Shown here one piece after another: positions 60,076 through 64,000 of a DNA stretch of 64,000 nt. The DNA lies in the NCBI GenBank assembly GCA_008477525.1, contig SPDT01000013.1:667501-731500 (forward strand), in the 5' to 3' direction. Every line of letters starts with the position of its first letter. Position 1 is the first letter of the stretch. The position numbers and the translations under genes were made by a program. This DNA comes from Hypomyces perniciosus. Its lineage: Eukaryota > Ascomycota > Sordariomycetes > Hypocreales > Hypocreaceae. The notes beneath the pieces are model-generated. The model was not told the DNA's origin. It saw nothing but the letters and a program-made list of their open reading frames with translations, and searched no databases.

Positions 60076-60483
60076 TTTGTTAAGGGGGAATTGGCACTCT
60101 AAAACATACACATAATATATATACACACCTATATACAATAACTGGTATCGAGCGCAGGAACCGCGCTCCTAACAGAACCGCAAAGCGGCGATTAAGTAAT
60201 ATAGGGGCTAAAAAGATACTGCAGATTATTTAATTATAATACTGGCAGCTAAAAGCAATTAACGGTTACCTTTATACGCCTTAGCGACTGTATTTTTACA
60301 GGTAGGGTTATATATTAAAGGGGGAAAAAGGTTATTATTTATTAAACTAGGTCTATCTATATATCTTTATACTCCTATGCTTTCTTAATCCAGTAGCTGC
60401 TTAAATAAGCAGCTAACCTTTCTCAGGTAAGCTAACAAGAAAAACATGCTGGTGCGTTGGGCATATCAGTTACCCCCGACAAA
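60076..60483 (-). repeat. Gypsy-2A 5' LTR
   Basis: TTTGTTAAGGGGG to TTACCCCCGACAAA, the same length as the 3' LTR. The first GAA-loop hairpin has one arm changed (GAGCGCAG) by a G-to-A mutation. Inside the LTR (minus-strand sense) the next bases are ACTAGTGATTAAG, not a TGG-type tRNA primer site. Confidence 0.88.
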
Positions 60484-61085
60484 CTAGCTAGACAATTTCA
60501 AGGCCCTTATAAAGAGCACTTAAATGCAGCCTGTAACCTATTACAGTATTTAAATAGTACCTAGGATCTAGCTATTTAATATACTAAAAAATCTAGTCCT
60601 ATACCTATTAGTTATTGCAATAGTGATTTTACTAAGGATAAAGAATTAAGTAAATCGACTTATAGCTATATTATTATAGTTGCTAATAGGCCAATTAGCT
60701 GGAAATTAAAAAAGGGCTTAATTATCTGTTTTTCTATGCTAGAAGTAGAGTTTATAGCTTTTATAGAAGCTACTAGGGAGATTCAGTAGTTTATTGGCCT
60801 ATATAAAGAGGTAAATCGATTAATTAGACAGCCAATCTCTCTACTTAACGATAATAAAGGTGCTATTTCTACCTCAAATAACCCTACCCTTTATAATCGA
60901 ATAAAATATACTCTGTTGCGGTTTAATTATATTAGGGAACAGGTTAAAAATAGCGTTATTATAGTCAGTTATCTAGAAACCAGTAAAATGGTTGCTGACG
61001 GGCTTACTAAGCCTTTTCCAGGTCCAAAATTAAGGAATTTTATAAGTCTCCTTAATCTCAAAATTTTACCTAAGGTATATACTTA
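60484..61085 (+). pseudogene. Copia-2E RT C-terminus and RNase H
   Basis: Continues the Copia-2E frame after Gypsy-2A. It includes RPISWKLKKGLIICFSMLEV (about 60,690-60,750, the SWxSKKQ-x-x-V-x-x-S-x-x-E-A-E block), SLLNDNKGAIST (60,838-60,873, DN catalytic region), a TLYNRIKYTLLRFNYIREQV stretch, and VADGLTKPFPGPKLRNFISL ending near 61,085. This is the canonical C-terminus of Copia pol. Only a few stops remain here. Confidence 0.85.
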
Positions 61086-61254
61086 AGGTTCTTACCCTTC
61101 TTATAGCTATTAGCTATTTTTTAGCTATTAGCTATCTTTGTTATTTTTAGCTATATTAGCTATCCTTTTTATTTTTATGTTCTAGTTACTTTCCTATATC
61201 TAGATCCTATATCTACTTTAAAGTTATATAGGATAGTATCTATTCTAGAGGGAG

Positions 61255-61834
61255 TGTTAAAAAGGAGGGCTAAAAAGCAAGGATTTCTGTGTAATTGGGT
61301 AACCTTCCTATTCTGGCTAGACCTGGAATTAGGCCTGACGCTAGGACCGAGTTCCAGAGGAACTTCGGTGTAAGTCAGGAAATTTCTGTTATCCTTGACG
61401 ATAACAATTAAGCTAGGATCGGCTACCCCGCCTACCCTAGACTCAATACAATGGGCATAATGGCCATTGTGAAAAATCTGACCAAAATGGTTTCCCGTTT
61501 GTATGGCCGTGAGTCGATTTGACCGATTTTATATACAAATGAATTTTGCGGAAAATAGGAATGCGGCCATAAACCCAATTCTGCCACCGCACACTTATTA
61601 TTAGGTCGGAGGACTATTATAGAAGACAAAGCTATTGTTTATACAATCACTTCTACACTAGCCGCATATCACTAGATATTTTATAGCTTTCTAGCTATTA
61701 GTTTAGTTATAATTCAATTGTTTATCTATTATTAACCCAACTAGACTCTTAGTCGTTTCCTTATTACTGCATTGTATACAGTTTCCTAGAAGCTATATAT
61801 AAATAAGGTTTAGTATAACCTTGTTATTTTAACA
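61255..61834 (+). repeat. Copia-2E 3' LTR (580 bp)
   Basis: Preceded by AGAGGGAG and followed by the AAAGT duplication. It pairs with 43100-43679. Confidence 0.92.
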
Positions 61835-61839
61835 AAAGT

Positions 61840-64000
61840 AAAGTGCAGGAATATTAGGCTAGAAGTGCAGTATATTTACTAGGCGTAAATTTATGCGAGT
61901 ATAGTAAGGTATAAGCTTTTAAAGGTTATAGGAACAGCTTTTTAAACAGCTTTCTTTAAAGCTATTAAAGTACACTTTACTTTAAGCTTTACTGCCTACT
62001 ATTTATACTATATAGACAGCTTAATTAAAAGCAGTAAAATAAATAAAATCTTTTCCCTTAATTAATTTAAACAGTTTTTCTTAAATACTTTAAAGAATAC
62101 AGAGAACTACGCTTATAGCTTTTATATAACACTTAGCAACCGCTTAAACAATATATTTAGTAATAATAATATACGCTCGAAGCCTAGTAAAGAGTGCCTT
62201 TATAGACTTAAAAGGTATATTTGGCCCTTAAATAATTGCAGCAAAGTATATGCTATACTTACTAAAAGGCTTAATAAAAAAAGGAAATACGCTTTTATGC
62301 CTAAATAAGCTATAGAGATTTATGCGCGCCTGTAAAAAGATAAATAGCAGGCTACCTGCAAAAGGTTTAGTAAAAGGGGTATTAACTTTACTGCCTTAAT
62401 ATAGGGAGGAATAGCCTTAACTATTATAGCTGCCTTAATCTCTTAGGCCTAATTAATAAGAAAGATATAAGCCTTACAGTATATTTAATAAGTATAGTAA
62501 TATATATTAATATATAGGATATGCTTTACTGCCTTTTTTAAAGTACCCTCTTTAATATATATAAAGCTATATATTTTATAAATAGCAGGAATTACTTTAT
62601 TCCCAGCTTTTTTATTTTAAATATAGAAAAAGACTATATTAAAGTAAAAGGAGCCAGCTATTAGATTATTAAAAGAAGTCAGCGCCTAATAAAGGATACT
62701 CTTTATAATCTACATTAAAAAATAACGCGCTCTATTAAGTTTTCGGATATAGCTATAGTTAAAGGATTTTATATCAATATTATATCTTTATTAAAGCTTT
62801 AAAAAGCAGGGATTTAGCTAATAGGGTACAATAATACATTTTATACCAGTATAGCTAAATCAATACTATTATAGGGATGGTAAAGTATAGGTATAATTTT
62901 CTGTTTCTTTAATATAAACCTTTATTACTTTATATTACCTTTATCTTTAAATATACTATATTAAGCAGTTTAATAGCTTTTTTTATGCTTTTTAACGCAA
63001 ACTATAGCATTAATATAGCGTTCAAAAGTAGGAGAAGACTAATATATAATCCCTTAATACTATAATATAACTCGGAATAGCTCTGGCATTTATAATTAAA
63101 ATATCTAGGCCTAGAAGCGTTTAGAGCGCTTGTAAAGAATACAAGGAATATATATATTAAAGGAACTACGCATATAGATTATAAGGCTTATACTTTTATA
63201 TATATAAAATAGGTTATCTTTTATAGACTATTTAATAAATAAACGCTAAAACTGTTTTTTAAAGTATACTGGGATTTTTAAGACTATCCTTAAAGCTATA
63301 ATAGGGATAACTAGCTTTTAATACTTAAAGAAGAATATACTGTATAGTTATATATACACCCTTTACTAAATAAAGAACAGGAAACTGTTTTTAGTGCTTT
63401 TTTTAACTTTATAAGCATAATAAAGATGCAATATAATATCTCTATATACTTCTTTAGGCAAAATAATAAAAAGGCTGTAATTGCAGTTAAAAGCTTATTA
63501 TACTTCTAGATCTAGGCTAATATAAAAGGTATTATCTTAAAGCTTGCCTTTTCCTATATATATAAACTAAATGGCGCTTTAGAATAGGCAGGTTAGGAAG
63601 TTATAAATAAATCGATTAAAATACTAAAAGCTATAGGTCTTTTAACTGATATATAGCCAGAGAGTATAAAAGCTGCAGTATATATTATTAATATAAATCT
63701 TACACGCAGCTTTAATATAATATTACTTATCGATAAATTAAAGTAATAGTTCTGTAACTTTATACCTTTTCCGATAAAGGAGCCTTCTGTAAACCTATAG
63801 CTAAATTAAAGCAGTCTCTATATATATAGCTGCTACGCCTATATACTTAATAGAGACTGTAAAGCTAGCTAAAAGAAGAGAGAATTTAAGACTAAGCCTA
63901 GGGGGCTAATTAGATATTTTATTAGCTATACTGTAAATAATATATATTATATTTAATTACCCTGCCTAGTAAAGGTAATAATTATAAAGAATATATAGTT
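61840..64000 (+). pseudogene. Copia-1B gag to integrase remnant, continues beyond window
   Basis: Aligns with the minus strand of Copia-1A. 61,880-62,280 matches gag, about 62,500-62,900 matches protease (a decayed SMNYFIPGFFIL region is visible near 62,570-62,620), and 63,000-64,000 matches integrase, including an equivalent of the LNGALE-x-AGQEVTNKS stretch near 63,570. Compared with Copia-1A it has lost most C and G, especially at CpA/TpG, and carries many more stops. The two copies give a direct before/after view of RIP. Confidence 0.75.

Larger units (their letters stand above)
48331..60483 (-). mobile_element. Gypsy-2A: ~12.2-kb Ty3/Gypsy element inside the Copia-2E RT
   Basis: Near-identical 408-bp LTRs at 48331-48738 and 60076-60483. 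The target CTAG is duplicated at 48327-48330 and 60484-60487; removing one copy restores the Copia-2E reading W-L-A-R-Q. Minus-strand motifs identify reverse transcriptase, RNase H and integrase. A purine tract (AGGGAGGGT, minus strand) precedes the left LTR, so this is the 3' end. The interior of 11.3 kb is long for the superfamily: about 4.7 kb lies upstream of RT and 2.5-3 kb downstream of integrase. It is the innermost, hence youngest, insertion of its nest. Confidence 0.9.
43100..61834 (+). mobile_element. Copia-2E: full-length Copia element interrupted by Gypsy-2A
   Basis: 580-bp LTRs at 43100-43679 and 61255-61834, TSD AAAGT at 43095-43099 and 61835-61839, primer site at 43680 and purine tract AGAGGGAG before the 3' LTR. 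Removing Gypsy-2A leaves about 6.6 kb with gag, protease, integrase, reverse transcriptase and RNase H on the plus strand. It inserted into the gag of Copia-1B: the flanks rejoin exactly as in Copia-1A. It is the least mutated Copia-2 copy here, but Gln and Trp codons are often stops. Confidence 0.92.
42168..64000 (+). mobile_element. Copia-1B: second Copia-1 copy, split by Copia-2E and running off the window
   Basis: The 5' LTR (42168-42433) is followed by a primer site (ATTATAAGCC) and ~660 bases of gag. The sequence then resumes after Copia-2E at 61835/61840 and runs to the end. It aligns with the minus strand of Copia-1A throughout: 61,880-62,280 matches gag at 25,050-24,600, and 63,300-64,000 matches integrase at 23,600-22,950. 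Copia-1B is much more AT-rich than Copia-1A and its frame is destroyed. Its 3' half lies outside the window. It is inserted in Gypsy-1C. Confidence 0.87.

Noticed and set aside
1750..64000. Mitochondrial origin of the AT-rich sequence
   Set aside because: LTR pairs, TSDs, RT/integrase motifs and transition-only divergence show nuclear retroelements altered by RIP.

Overview
The window looks like a filamentous ascomycete chromosome. The first ~1.75 kb has balanced base composition and ordinary fungal genes with a short intron. The remaining ~62 kb is one extremely AT-rich block of nested retrotransposons. Nearly all differences between repeat copies are C-to-T or G-to-A changes, and coding frames are broken mostly by TAA/TAG where Gln or Trp codons stood. 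This is the usual signature of repeat-induced point mutation (RIP). No genus is claimed.

Genic edge (1-1774): a minus-strand prolyl 4-hydroxylase-type 2-oxoglutarate/Fe(II) oxygenase runs off the left end. It is divergent from a plus-strand M3 (thimet-oligopeptidase-like) metallopeptidase that survives only as its first ~115 residues, because the AT-rich block begins inside it.

Repeat block: six element families were separated by matching LTR ends, target-site duplications (TSDs), primer sites and residual protein motifs. Family names are local labels. Gypsy-1 is a chromovirus with 388-bp LTRs and a C-terminal chromodomain. Gypsy-2 is a ~12-kb Ty3-type element with 404/408-bp LTRs. Copia-1 has 264-bp LTRs full of hairpins. 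Copia-2 has 580-bp LTRs. LTR-X has 262-bp LTRs. A LINE-like fragment is also present.

Layout: Gypsy-1A (1975-9655, minus, TSD TTAAT). An unresolved AT-rich stretch (9661-11946). Copia-2C (11947-28757, minus), split by LTR-X (13737-26515, TSD ATTTC) and by a solo Copia-2 LTR (26952-27528, TSD AATAA). LTR-X itself holds a LINE-like fragment, a Gypsy-1 3' end and the lightly mutated Copia-1A (18898-26025, TSD TTTAC). Next come an internally deleted, gag-retaining Copia-2D (28758-31909) and two LTR fragments. Then the outer Gypsy-1C (32377-42167) contains Gypsy-1B (33093-40685, TSD ATATA). Finally Copia-1B (42168 to beyond the end) contains Copia-2E (43100-61834, TSD AAAGT), which contains Gypsy-2A (48331-60483, TSD CTAG).

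No element retains an intact polyprotein frame, so the block looks dead except possibly through trans-mobilisation. Features most worth following: the hairpin-array LTR of Copia-1, with one hairpin loop inverted between the two LTRs of one element; a GC-rich Ala/Pro-rich Cys-motif ORF antisense to Copia-1A gag-pol, followed by a hairpin cluster; non-canonical LTR termini; and the host peptidase gene cut by the block.
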